64,000 nt of DNA from Triticum aestivum (lineage: Eukaryota > Streptophyta > Magnoliopsida > Poales > Poaceae). The notes beneath the pieces are model-generated. The model did not search any database, was not told the origin of the DNA, and was given only the letters and a program-made list of their open reading frames with translations. The first letter of the stretch is position 1, and every line of letters begins with the position of its first letter. Positions 11,708 to 23,328 of the stretch are shown here, one piece after another. The stretch covers positions 56,464,074-56,528,073 of the forward strand of contig NC_057812.1 in the NCBI RefSeq assembly GCF_018294505.1. The letters are read 5' to 3'. The translations under genes and the position numbers were made by a program.

Positions 11708-14700
11708 TGTGAGCCCGGGTAATCAAGCTACAGTAACCTCTGCTAATGATGCCACGTTACCTCGATTACTGTTGCTAATCTTGCGTTAGTTCGAAAACGG
11801 TTCGATTTCAAATTCAAAATCAAGCAAACATTAAAAGTTATCAAATATTAAAACTAAAATGTTGAGGGTGATTCAAATAATCCATATTAAATATTGGTGA
11901 AGAAACCCCACTGTTATAAAATCTTTAAATACTCTAAAGCGAATAAAACAGTAGCAAAACAATTATTGAAATGCCTTTTATAATTAATAAAATGTTAAGC
12001 TATCCTATTTAGGGACTAAACTTTATATGGTAGTGGGTTTAGTGGTAGTACTAATTTAGGGGTCATTTTGTACTTTACAAAGCTAAAATTAAGGAGGAAC
12101 AAAGTAAAACAGAAAAGAAACAAAATACATAAAAGAAAATTAAACAAAAAAACAAAAAAGGGCCTCGTGGCCAACTGGACCTCGGCCCAGCCAGTGACCC
12201 AGCTGGTCCCAGCCGCCCGAATGGGCCGGCCCACCCCGCGCCCTAGCCTACTAATCCCCCCACGACCGAAACCCTAACCTACCCCCACCCCCGCTCTCCC
12301 CATGACGCCCCCCTCCTCTCTCCCGATCTGGATCGGGATCCAGAGGAGGCCGACGCCGCTCGACGCCGCCCCGCGCCCTGGAGCTCGCCGCCCCCCCCCC
12401 CACGCCAGGACGCCGCCACCTCGCCGTCCTCCTCCACTCCGTCGCGCGTCCCCGTCCCCCTCCACAACGGCCCTCCCCGGCCTCCACCGACCCCCGCTGC
12501 CCCGCTCCCTACAACGCACCGTGAGCCGCCCCCTCCTCCTTTCCCCGCGGTCACCGCCGCTCACGCGCCCGCCGCCCGCGCCCGCTGCCGCTCGGCCATG
12601 CCCTTGGCCGCGGCTTCCACCCCGCGCGCTCCGCCCCGCGCTCACCGCTGCCGCGCGGCCCTGGCCGCGCGCCGCTCCGCTTGGCTGCGCCCGTCGCCCC
12701 GCCCCGACGCGCCTCGCCTGCGCCGCTCGCTCGCCGTGGCCGGCATCCACGCCCGCACGCGCCCGCCTGGGCCGTCCCGTGCCACCGCAGCCCCTCCCGC
12801 TCCTGCCTTTTGCCTTGGCCGCGGGCGCCTGCGCTGCGCGCCCCCTTGTCGTGCTGCTCGGCGCCCTGCCGTGGCCAGTGCCCCGCCGTGGCCAGCACCC
12901 CCTGGTAACGTGGGCGTGCGCCCAAACGGGCAGCGCCCAGCGCCCGCATCCGCACCTGTGCGCCGGCGCCCGCTAAGGCCCCCTGACCCAATGACATGTG
13001 GGGCCTAGCCCCTGGAACGTTTATAAAAAAAAGATTAAAAGGAAATAATAAAAATATATTAATTAATTGGTTAATTAAATTAATTAACTTAACTAATCCT
13101 GATTAGATTAACCTAATAACTAATTAAACTAATTAACTACTGTTAATTAACATAACTAATCTGTTAACTAAACTAATTAACCTAGTTAATTAGTTAACAG
13201 ACAATGACATGTGGGTCCCACTGGACCCACCTATCTGTTTGACTGGTCAACCGACCAGTTGACCTGCTGACATCACTCTGATGTCATGTCTGCGTCATCA
13301 TTCACTGTTCTGGATAATGTTGGGTTTAAATAAATAATTAAAATCAGAAAATGATCTTTAGAAAATCATATCTTTTAATCCGTAATTCGGATGAAAATAC
13401 TTTATACATGAAAGTTGCTCAGAACGACGAGACGAATTTGAATATGCATCCCGTTCGTCCGCCACACATCCCTAGTATAGCAAACATGCAACTTTTCCTC
13501 TCCGATTCATCTGTCCGAAAACGCGAAACACCGGGGATATTTTCCCGGGTGTTTTCCCCCTTCACCGGTATCACCTCATACCGAGTTAGAACATGTTTAG
13601 CTCTGCCTATTGTCCTGATATGCACTTGCTTGCTATGTATTTACTGTTTCTCCCCCCCTCTTCTCTTCGGTAGACCCCGTGACGATGCTGATGTCCCTGT
13701 GGTCGACTACGTCACCGACGACCCCTCCTTCTTGTCTGAGCAACCAGGCAAGCCCCCCCTTTGATCACTAGATATCGCCTACTCTTCTCTATACTGCTTG
13801 CATTAGAGTAGTGTAGCAGGTTACTGTTTTCCGTTATTCCTATCTTGATGCATAGCCTGTCCTTGCTACTACTGTTGTTACCTTTACCTGCAATCCTAAA
13901 TGCTTAGTATAGGATGCTAGTGTTCCATCAGTGGCCCTACACTCTTGTCTGTCTGCCATGCTATACTACTGGGCCGTGATCACTTCGGGAGGTGATCACG
14001 GGCATTTACTATATACTCTACATTGATACATTACCTGTGATACTGTTCGGAGATGGGGGCTGAAGGGGCAGGTGGCTCCATCCCGGTAGAGGTGGGCCTG
14101 GGTTCCCGACGGCCCCCGACTATTACTTTGTGGTGGAGCGACAGGGCAGGTTGAGACCACCTAGGAGAGAGGTGGGCCTGGCCCTGGTCGCGTTCGTGGA
14201 TACATAACACGCTTAACGAGATCTTGGTATTTGATCTGAGTCTGGCTACTGGCCTATACGCACTAACCATCTATGTGGGGACAGTTATGGGCACTCGACG
14301 TCGTGGTATCAGCCGAAGCCTTCATGACATCAGCGACTGAGTGGCGCGCGCCAGATTGGACTGGAACGCCCTTACTAGGGCTAGGTCTGCTTCCGGCCGC
14401 GTACGCAACGTGCAGGTGTGCAATGGGCGATGGGCCCAGACCCCTGCGCCATAGGATTTAGACCGGCGTGCTGACCTCTCTGTTGTGCCTAGGTAGGGCT
14501 GCGACGTGTTGATCTTCCGAGGCCGGGCATGACCCAGAAAAGTGTGTCCGGCCAAATGGGATCGAGCGTGTTGGGTTATGTGGTGCACCCCTGCAGGGAA
14601 GTTAATCTATTCGAATAGCCGTGATCTTCGGTAACAGGACGACTTGGAGTTGTACCTTGACCTTATGACAACTAGAACCGGATACTTAATAAAACACACC

Positions 14701-15445
14701 CTTCCAAGTGCCAGATACAACCGGTGATCGCTCTCTCACAGGGCGACGAGGGGAGGATCATCGGTTAGGATTATGCTATGCGATGCTACTTGGAGGACTT
14801 CAGTCTATTCTCTTCTACATGCTGCAAGACGGAGGTTGCTAGAAGCGTAGTCTTCGAAAGGACTAGCTATCCCCCCCTTATCCCGGCTTTCTGCAGTTCA
14901 GTCCACATATAATAGCCTTATTCCAGTTGATACCAATGCATACATATGTAGTGTAGCTCCTTGCTTGCGAGTACTTTGGATGAGTACTCACGGTTGCTTT
15001 CTCCTTCTTTTCCCTCTATCCCTTCTACCTGGTTGTCGCAACCAGATGTTGGAGCCCAGGAGCCAGACGCCACCGTCGACGACGACTCCTACTACATCGG
15101 AGGTGCCTACTACTACGTGCTGCCCGCTGACGACGACCAGGAGTAGTTTAGGAGGATCCCAGGCAGGAGGCCTACGCCTCTTTCGATCTGTATCCCAGTT
15201 TGTGCTAGCCTTCTTAAGGCAAACTTGTTTAACTTATGTCTGTACTCAGATATTGTTGCTTCCGCTGACTCGTCTATGATCGAGCTCTTGTATTCGAGCC
15301 CTCGAGGCCCCTGGCTTGTAATATGATGCTTGTATGACTTATTTTATTTGTAGAGTTGTGTTGTGATATCTTCCCGTGAGTCCCTGATCTTGATCGTACA
15401 CGTTTGCATGTATGATTAGTGTACGATTAGATCGGGGGTGTCACA
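11708..15445 (+). repeat. 5' LTR of long-LTR element
   Basis: In order it holds an AT-rich 5' part; an extremely GC-rich block (about 12280-13010, mostly CpG- and CCG-rich); an AT-rich tract dense in TTAATTAA-type motifs (about 13020-13200); a perfect 10-bp hairpin at 13974-14001; and a 3' part with short ORFs. The long open frames in both strands of the GC-rich block reflect the lack of TA-containing stops and have no domain signature. Confidence 0.85.
13974..14001. other. Perfect hairpin in long LTR
   Basis: Arms CCGTGATCAC (13974-13983) and GTGATCACGG (13992-14001) are perfect reverse complements around an 8-nt loop. The same structure is conserved in the 3' LTR at 21859-21886. It could be a transcript hairpin or a protein-binding palindrome; no function is known to me. 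Confidence 0.7.
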
Positions 15446-15448
15446 AGT

Positions 15449-15460
15449 TGGTATCAGAGC
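15449..15460 (+). promoter_or_regulatory. Primer-binding site, initiator-Met tRNA type
   Basis: TGGTATCAGAGC, three bases after the 5' LTR, is the classical complement of the 3' end of plant initiator methionine tRNA, used to prime minus-strand DNA synthesis. Confidence 0.9.
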
Positions 15461-18400
15461 CGACTGCCTGTAGGAATCCCCTTCCACACTCCTTGGCCGA
15501 AGTTGAGTCTAGTCGATGAAAAATGTTTTACTAACATGGCTGTGCGGCCCATGGGCCCACGTCGCCATTGGGTGGTATTAGGATCTTTTATTCCTCGTCT
15601 ATACTCTGGGACTCTGATCTCTCTTCTATTCGGGTTAAATGATTTTGTTAAAATCTAACTTTAGGTTCTCGAAAATACTTCCTCCCGAAGAGCCCTATTC
15701 AGGCCAAATGATCGCCTACTGCACCAGAAGATTTCGTAGTTACTCTCTACTACTCTTTCGAGACTTTGTGCCCATCGCCTTTGTAAATCCCCTACCACTG
15801 TTATATCATTAAGGATAACTACATCCACTTGCCCTTTCAAATCCCATTGATCCTGTTATTACAAGATACACCGAAAATTCTCTGTATTGTTCCGAGAATA
15901 TTTTGTGCCTACTGACTTGCTATTCTCTATCACCCGAATACCCCTACGGATAATTCTCGCACTTATCGAGTATCCGCTCTTTCCGAGTTGTTCATGTGTT
16001 TCGCCAAAGATTTCAAAATATCATTCGATCTTCCAAAAATCCCGAGCAGCCTATTGCTCTTGAAATTCTCGCTTGCTTGAATTATGGATAATCCCATAAG
16101 TATTGTAATCTTATTGGCATCCCTTGTCACTATCATCTTGAGTCCATCGATTCAATAAATTACGAATGCTCACAATCCTCAACCAGATCCTAAAATTCAT
16201 CCTTCCGACTCAGACGCCATTTTAAACATGAGCTGGAGCATTGCTTCTGATCCCTTGAATTGGAAATGATAGTTCCTTTGCATTTGATCTTTGAATTAGT
16301 CAGTTGTTTCTATAATCCGATGCCCTTAAATTCCTTCTTCCTTTGATTGAGTATCGATACTCGCATCAGCTCCGTTGTAGACCACAAGACCCCTTGTTGG
16401 ATTATTATCCGACATTGTCCTTCATATTCAATAACCTTGTAAGCCTTTCCATGGGTATATAATGCCTTTGGTAATTTGTATCCTCTGCTACGATAATCCT
16501 ACTCTACTTTCGAGCTTGTATTGTTTACTCCGAAGTTTGTGGTATATGTTCCTAAGATGCCCTGATGGGTTGAACCTATGCCTTTCTTAATCTGTGTGAA
16601 CCCGAAAGTTTTCACGGGTCATACTCCTCTGGTAATTCACCAGGTAGGTTTTGACACTGAAATCATTTTTAACTAGAGCAGTGAATGAAAGGTTATGCAT
16701 TGAAGAAGTGGGAGTCGACCTTGAACCTTGCGTTCATGCCCATGGACACGATGTAGATCTTATCCTTAAAGCTTCTCTTAATTAATTATTCCTTTGGTAT
16801 AAGTTCATCTTATATCTGGGATCTGGCCTTTTGCAATCGTGGTCCCGACCATGTTCTCCTTTAAATACCATTTCTCGTGCAAGTTTAAGCACTTGTTTTC
16901 TGCGGAGTAATACCCTAGACCAACCTCTACTTTGATTTGTCGTTGAGTATTACCCCCCTGGTATCTCAAGATTATCACGGAACTGTATAACCTCTTATGA
17001 GTTCTTCATCAAGTGCTACATTCTCATTGATTCCAATTTTTCATGGGCTCTGAGTAATTTAACACTCAAAGACATCGATAACGGAATCGAGTCCGCACTG
17101 CGATTCAACAACTCTTATTAATCTTCAATACATACGAGTTTGTACTCGATCGTGTCATTCCCAGCTGATTGACCACATCATCATCGTCAGGCTGACTGCT
17201 TGACCATTCTACCTATGTCCTTCATCCTCGGGACACAATCCTGACAGTGCTCTAAGCTTACATCGAACTTTCACCATCATATTGTTTGTCTTGAGAGACA
17301 ACTCTGAATTCTGAGATGGCATCTTATCTATGGTTATAATAACCTTTTGCTTCACCATTCCCTTGGCTTGATGTCATCGCCAAGCGATTGCATCCTCATG
17401 GAGCCTCTCGACAAAATTTGTTGTGATCATCATCATGATTTTAACTCCTTCCAGGATACCAATCGAACTCATGATGAGAAATACCATCCTTGCCCTCGAT
17501 GATTTGTGTTATCATCGACCACTTATTGCCTTTTGTTCAACACAAACTTGTTCATGTTTTGTGTTATACCTTGAGTTCCTTGTTACACAACATTGTTCTT
17601 CTTTACCTTGGATATTACCACATTTTATGGCAAGAATGTCGTGAGAATTTCACCACCTCTTAAAAATTCTTGATACTAGTGATACTTCTTGCCATCGTAG
17701 TTCATTCCTTGCTCCCCGTGTTATTTCTTACTCGGGAAACTGACAATTGAACTATGACGTGCGAATGCGAAACTTCTAGCCACCCTATTGCTTTGAAGTT
17801 AATGGTCGCCATTTCATTCTTAGACCATTGGTTATCGAATCACCATTCTAACACTGATCATGCTACCTATGCCTATATTTTGGGCGCACATTTCAACCAA
17901 TGTTTAATTGTGTATGTTTTCCTCGAGCATACATCATTATACCATTTGATCTGACAAATGTTATCTTCTTGTTCACATAGTTGTGGAAATCCATCTTTTG
18001 GAAAACTCATTGAATTGTCGCTGAGTTCATCAGCCACCTCCTCATTATCTCCTTGATTTAATGATGAACTCTTGTTTTGGAACTCGCTTCCATAGTTCAA
18101 TTCTCGAGAATCTTACAATGTCACCTCGACAATTTGTGTTGCACCTTTCTTCTCAGGCATCCTGAGTCTAAGGTATCCTAACACCAATTAGATCTGAATC
18201 TCGGTCAGATATGATGGTTGGAACATATTTTCAAGAGTTATAACATTGGTCCCTATATGCCCTGGTAAGGTGATGTCATGCCTAGCACACCTGACCAGAG
18301 GACCTAGTGTTATAGTTTCCTTTTAACAAGGTTAAATCATTTTTCCATGAGGAAATTGAATGCCTTGTTTAATAAGTTTATCCTGATGGATCCTTTGTGT

Positions 18401-19585
18401 AGCCAAAGTCCAATCTTTGCTTGAAGACCATGTCAATACTATCTCGAAGCATGTCTATGGTACTCCGATTTTCAACAAGAACATTTGAAGCCCAATGCTA
18501 AATGTTTCCTGCTCAATTATCCAAACACCGCTGTATGGGTAATATCATGAAATTTCTCTCCCCTACCTAAAGAGTTTTCTACATTATATCCTGACATGGA
18601 TATCATGCTCTGTTTGTCCTTGGGAAGGGTATACCCCTGGTATATGTGTCAAACACATTTTCCTTTCCATTGTTCTGTCTGATCTGATGATCACATTTTA
18701 TTTTCCATTGATTTGTTTAACCTTCCTTGTGATCCATAGGATCTAAGCAGTAATATTCTTCTGCTTATGTAAACACCTTGGTGTACAACCGTGTCAGTAA
18801 GACCCTGTTGAAATTGTCGATAGCATTCCGGTCACCACCGATGGACGAGAACTTTACCTATTGGTCCGCCTCGTTGCAACGAGCAGGAAAATGGTTCTCT
18901 TCGTCCCTCGCCCTTGGTACCAACGTTGTTGCCGACATAACTGACATGGTACTCACTGACATGCCTTGCTATCATGACCGTGCAAGATGACACTGCTCCT
19001 ATTAAAAAACCACATGGTGGGCCCATAACCCACAGTTCCACAGGATCGAAACCCGACTCTCCTGTACAACCCTGTTTCTAATGGTTATTCTCCATGCTTG
19101 GCTTCGTATTTAATTCATGGGCCACCTTTCTAGTGCTCTATTCTGGTATCAGATGCAATGCATATTCCCATTGCTCTAAAGCCCTTTCACACTTCGTTTC
19201 AGGCAACAAACGATTGCCCATGCGCTTGAAAGTTCTACTTTGCATCTTCTTACTTTGCTCTCGATAATTTCTTAAGTTTCAATTCGAGAGTTACTTTTCG
19301 CCACCTTCCCTAATGTTATCTACCGGATAAGCAACCGTGTGGAGTTCCCTTCCTTCGAGTTACCCCTTATCATTTTACGTAAGTAAGATGGAGTTCCCAA
19401 AGAAAGGATGCCTACTTCATCATGATGACCGAAGCAGAGAAATGAAGACATCAATGTAGTGGATCGACCGCTTCGAGAAGAGCAACCAAGATCAAGAAAA
19501 CTCGATAGAATTTCGTAACCAAATTCCTTCCCCCTCACTTCCCCTCTTAAATCTCGGGACGAGATTTCTTGTAGTGGAGGAGAAT
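15461..19585 (+). other. Non-coding interior of long-LTR element
   Basis: These 4.1 kb lack any convincing protein motif; all open frames are under 80 codons. The sequence is pyrimidine-rich, with many CTT/CCTTG runs. It ends with an inverted-repeat-like TCTCGGGACGAGA and the purine run GTGGAGGAGAA (about 19574-19584), which serves as the polypurine tract before the 3' LTR. Its size would fit a structural non-autonomous element. Confidence 0.75.
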
Positions 19586-22500
19586 TGTGACGCCCGGGTA
19601 ATCAAGCTACAGTAACCTCTGCTAATGATGCCACGTCACCTCGATTACTGTTGCTAATCTCGCGTTAGTTCGAAAACGGTTCGATTTCAAATTCAAAATC
19701 AAGCAAACATTAAAAGTTATCAAATATTAAAACTAAAATGTTCGGGGTGATTCAAAGAATCCATATTAAATATTGGTGAAGAAACCCCACTGTTATAAAA
19801 TCTTTAAATACTCTAAAGCGAATAAAACAGTAGCAAAACAATTATTGAAATGCCTTTTATAATTAATAAAATGTTAAGCTATCCTATTTAGGGACTAAAC
19901 TTTATATGGTAGTGGGTTTAGTGGTAGTACTAATTTAGGGGTCATTTTGTACTTTACAAAGCTAAAATTAAGGAGGAACAAAGTAAAACAGAAAAGAAAC
20001 AAAATACATAAAAGAAAATTAAACAAAAAAAACAAAAAAAGGGCCTCGTGGCCAACTGGACCTCGGCCCAGCCAGTGACCCAGCTGGTCCCAGCCGCCCG
20101 AATGGGCCGGCCCACCCCGCGCCCTAGCCTACTAATCCCCCCCACGACCGAAACCCTAACCTACCCCCACCCCTGCTCTCCCCACGACGCCCCCCTCCTC
20201 TCTCCCGATCTGGATCGGGATCCAGAGGAGGCCGACGCCGCTCGACGCCGCCCCGCGCCCGGAGCTCGCCGCCCCCCCCACGCCAGGACGCCGCCACCTC
20301 GCCGTCCTCCTCCACTCCGTCGCGCGTCCCCGTCCCCCTCCACAACGGCCCTCCCCGGCCTCCACCGACCCCCGCTGCCCCGCTCCCTACAACGCACCGT
20401 GAGCCGCCCCCTCCTCCTTTCCCCGCGGTCACCGCCGCTCACGCGCCCGCCGCCCGCGCCCGCTGCCGCTCGGCCATGCCCTTGGCCGCGGCTTCCACCC
20501 CGCGCGCGCTCCGGCCCCGCGCTCACCGCTGCCGCGCCGCGCCCTGGCCGCGCGCCGCTCCGCTTGGCTGCGCCCGTCGCCCCGCCCCGACGCGCCTCGC
20601 CTGCGCCGCTCGCTCGCCGTGGCCGGCATCCACGCCCGCACGCGCCCGCCTGGGCCGTCCCGTGCCACCGCAGCCCCTCCCGCTCCTGCCTTTTGCCTTG
20701 GCCGCGCGCGCCTGCGCTGCGCGCCCCCTTGTCGTGCTGCTCCGGCGCCCTGCCGTGGCCAGTGCCCCGCCGTGGCCAGCACCCCTGGTAACGTGGGCGT
20801 GCGCCCAAACGGGCAGCGCCCAGCGCCCGCATCCGCACCTGTGCGCCGGCGCCCGCTAAGGCCCCCTGACCCAATGACATGTGGGGCCTAGCCCCTGGAA
20901 CGTTTATAAAAAAAGATTAAAAGGAAATAATAAAAAAATATTAATTAATTAATTGGTTAATTAAATTAATTAACTTAACTAATCCTGATTAGATTAACCT
21001 AATAACTAATTAAACTAATTAACTACTGTTAATTAACATAACTAATCTGTTAACTAAACTAATTAACCTGGTTAATTAGTTAACAGACAATGACATGTGG
21101 GTCCCACTGGACCCACCTGTCTGTTTGATTGGTCAACCGACCAGTTGACCTGCTGACATCACTCTGATGTCATGTCTGCGTCATCATTCACTGTTCTGGA
21201 TAATGTTGGGTTTAAATAAATAATTAAAATCAGAAAATGATTTAATCTTTAGAAAATCATATCTTTTAATCCGTAATTCGGATGAAAATATACATGAAAG
21301 TTGCTCAGAACGACGAGACGAATTCGAATACGCAGCCCGTTCGTCCGCCACACATCCCTAGCATAGCAAACATGAAACTTTTCCTCTCCGATTCATCTGT
21401 CCGAAAACGCGAAACACCGGGGATATTTTCCCGGGTGTTTTCCCCCTTCACCGGTATCACCTCATACCGAGTTAGAACATGTTTAGCTCTGCCTATTGTC
21501 CTGATATGCACTTTCTTTCTATAAATTTACTGTTTCTCCCCCCTCTTCTCTTCGGTAGACCCCGTGACGATGCTGATGTCCCTGTGGTCGACTACGTCAT
21601 CGACGACCCCTCCTTCTTGCCTGAGCAACCAGGCAAGCCCCCCCTTTGATCACTAGATATCGCCTACTCTTCTCTATACTGCTTGCATTAGAGTAGTGTA
21701 GCAGGTTACTACTTTCCGTTATTCCTATCTTGATGCATAGCCTGTCCTTGCTACTACTGTTGTTACCTTTACCTGCAATCCTAAATGCTTAGTATAGGAT
21801 GCTAGTGTTCCATCAGTGGCCCTACACTCTTGTCCGTCTGCCATGCTATACTACTGGGCCGTGATCACTTCGGGAGGTGATCACGGGCATTTACTATATA
21901 CTCTACATTGATACATTACCTGTGATACTGTTCGGAGATGGGGGCTGAAGGGGCAGGTGGCTCCATCCCGGTAGAGGTGGGCCTGGGTTCCCGACGGCCC
22001 CCGACTATTACTTTGTGGCGGAGCGACAGGGCAGGTTGAGACCACCTAGGAGAGAGGTGGGCCTGGCCCTGGTCGGCGTTCGCGGATACATAACACGCTT
22101 AACGAGATCTTGGTATTTGATCTGAGTCTGGCTACTGGCCTATACGCACTAACCATCTACGCGGGGACAGTTATGGGCACTCGACGTCGTGGTATCAGCC
22201 GAAGCCTTCATGACGTCAGCGACTGAGTGGCGCGCGCCGGATTGGACTGGAACGCCTACTAGGCTAGGTCTGCTTCCGGCCGCGTTCGCGATGTGCAGGT
22301 GTGCAAAGGGCGATGGGCCTAGACCCCTGCGCCATAGGATTTAGACTGGCGTGCTGACCTCTCTGTTGTGCCTAAGTAGGGCTGCGACGTGTTGATCTTC
22401 CGAGGCCGGGCATGACCCAGAAAAGTGTGTCCGGCCAAATGGGATCGAGCGTGTTGGGTTATGTGGTGCACCCCTGCAGGGAAGTTAATCTATTCGAATA

Positions 22501-23328
22501 GCCGTGATCTTCGGTAACAGGACGACTTGGAGTTGTACCTTGACCTTATGACAAATAGAACCGGATACTTAATAAAACACACCCTTCCAAGTGCCAGATA
22601 CAACCGGTGATCGCTCTCTCACAGGGCGACGAGGGGAGGATCATCGGTTAGGATTATGCTATGCGATGCTACTTGGAGGACTCCAGTCTACTCTCTTCTA
22701 CATGCTGGAAGACGGAGGCTGCCAGAAGCGTAGTCTTCGAAAGGACTAGCTATCCCCCCCTTATCCCGGCTTTCTGCAGTTCACTCCACATATAATAGCC
22801 TTATTCCAGTTGATACCAATGCATACATATGTAGTGTAGCTCCTTGCTTGCGAGTACTTTGGATGAGTACTCACGGTTGCTTTCTCCTTCTTTTCCCTCT
22901 ATCCCTTCTACCTGGTTGTCGCAACCAGATGTTGGAGCCCAGGAGCCAGACGCCACCGTCGACAACGACTCCTACTACATCGGAGGTGCCTACTACTACG
23001 TGCTGCCCGCTGACAATGACCAGGAGTAGTTTAGGAGGATCCCAGGCAGGAGGCCTACGCCTCTTTCGATCTGTATCCCAGTTTGTGCTAGCCTTCTTAA
23101 GGCAAACTTGTTTAACTTATGTCTGTACTCAGATATTGTTGCTTCCGCTGACTCGTCTATGATCGAACTCTTGTATTCGAGCCCTCGAGGCCCCTGGCTT
23201 GTAATATCATGCTTGTATGACTTATTTTATTTGTAGAGTTGTGTTGTGATATCTTCTTGTGAGTCCCTAATCTTGATCGTACACGTTTGCGTGTATGATT
23301 AGTGTACGATTAGATCGGGGGCGTCACA
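19586..23328 (+). repeat. 3' LTR of long-LTR element
   Basis: This 3743-bp partner of 11708-15445 differs by scattered substitutions and small indels, for example in the CCG-rich block and around 21240-21300. It keeps the hairpin (21859-21886) and the GC-rich/AT-rich architecture. Long ORFs at 20048-20880 on both strands are not genes. Confidence 0.9.

Larger units (their letters stand above)
11708..23328 (+). mobile_element. Non-autonomous long-LTR retrotransposon
   Basis: The two LTRs, 11708-15445 and 19586-23328, are about 3.74 kb each, start TGTGA(C)GCCCGGGTAATC and end GTCACA. The target duplication CCCAC is perfect (11703-11707 and 23329-23333). A perfect initiator-Met primer-binding site TGGTATCAGAGC is at 15449-15460. 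The sequence before the 3' LTR, TCTCGGGACGAGATTTC then a purine run, resembles the Tekay/Del chromovirus 3' end. The internal region (15446-19585, 4.1 kb) has no gag, protease, RT or integrase in any frame. It therefore depends on proteins from another element. The Tekay-like assignment is inference from termini only. Confidence 0.9.

Noticed and set aside
12274..12997. Long ORFs on both strands in the GC-rich LTR block
   Set aside because: They overlap in up to five frames, repeat in the partner LTR (20048-20880) with frame-changing indels, and are Pro/Ala/Arg-rich with no domain.
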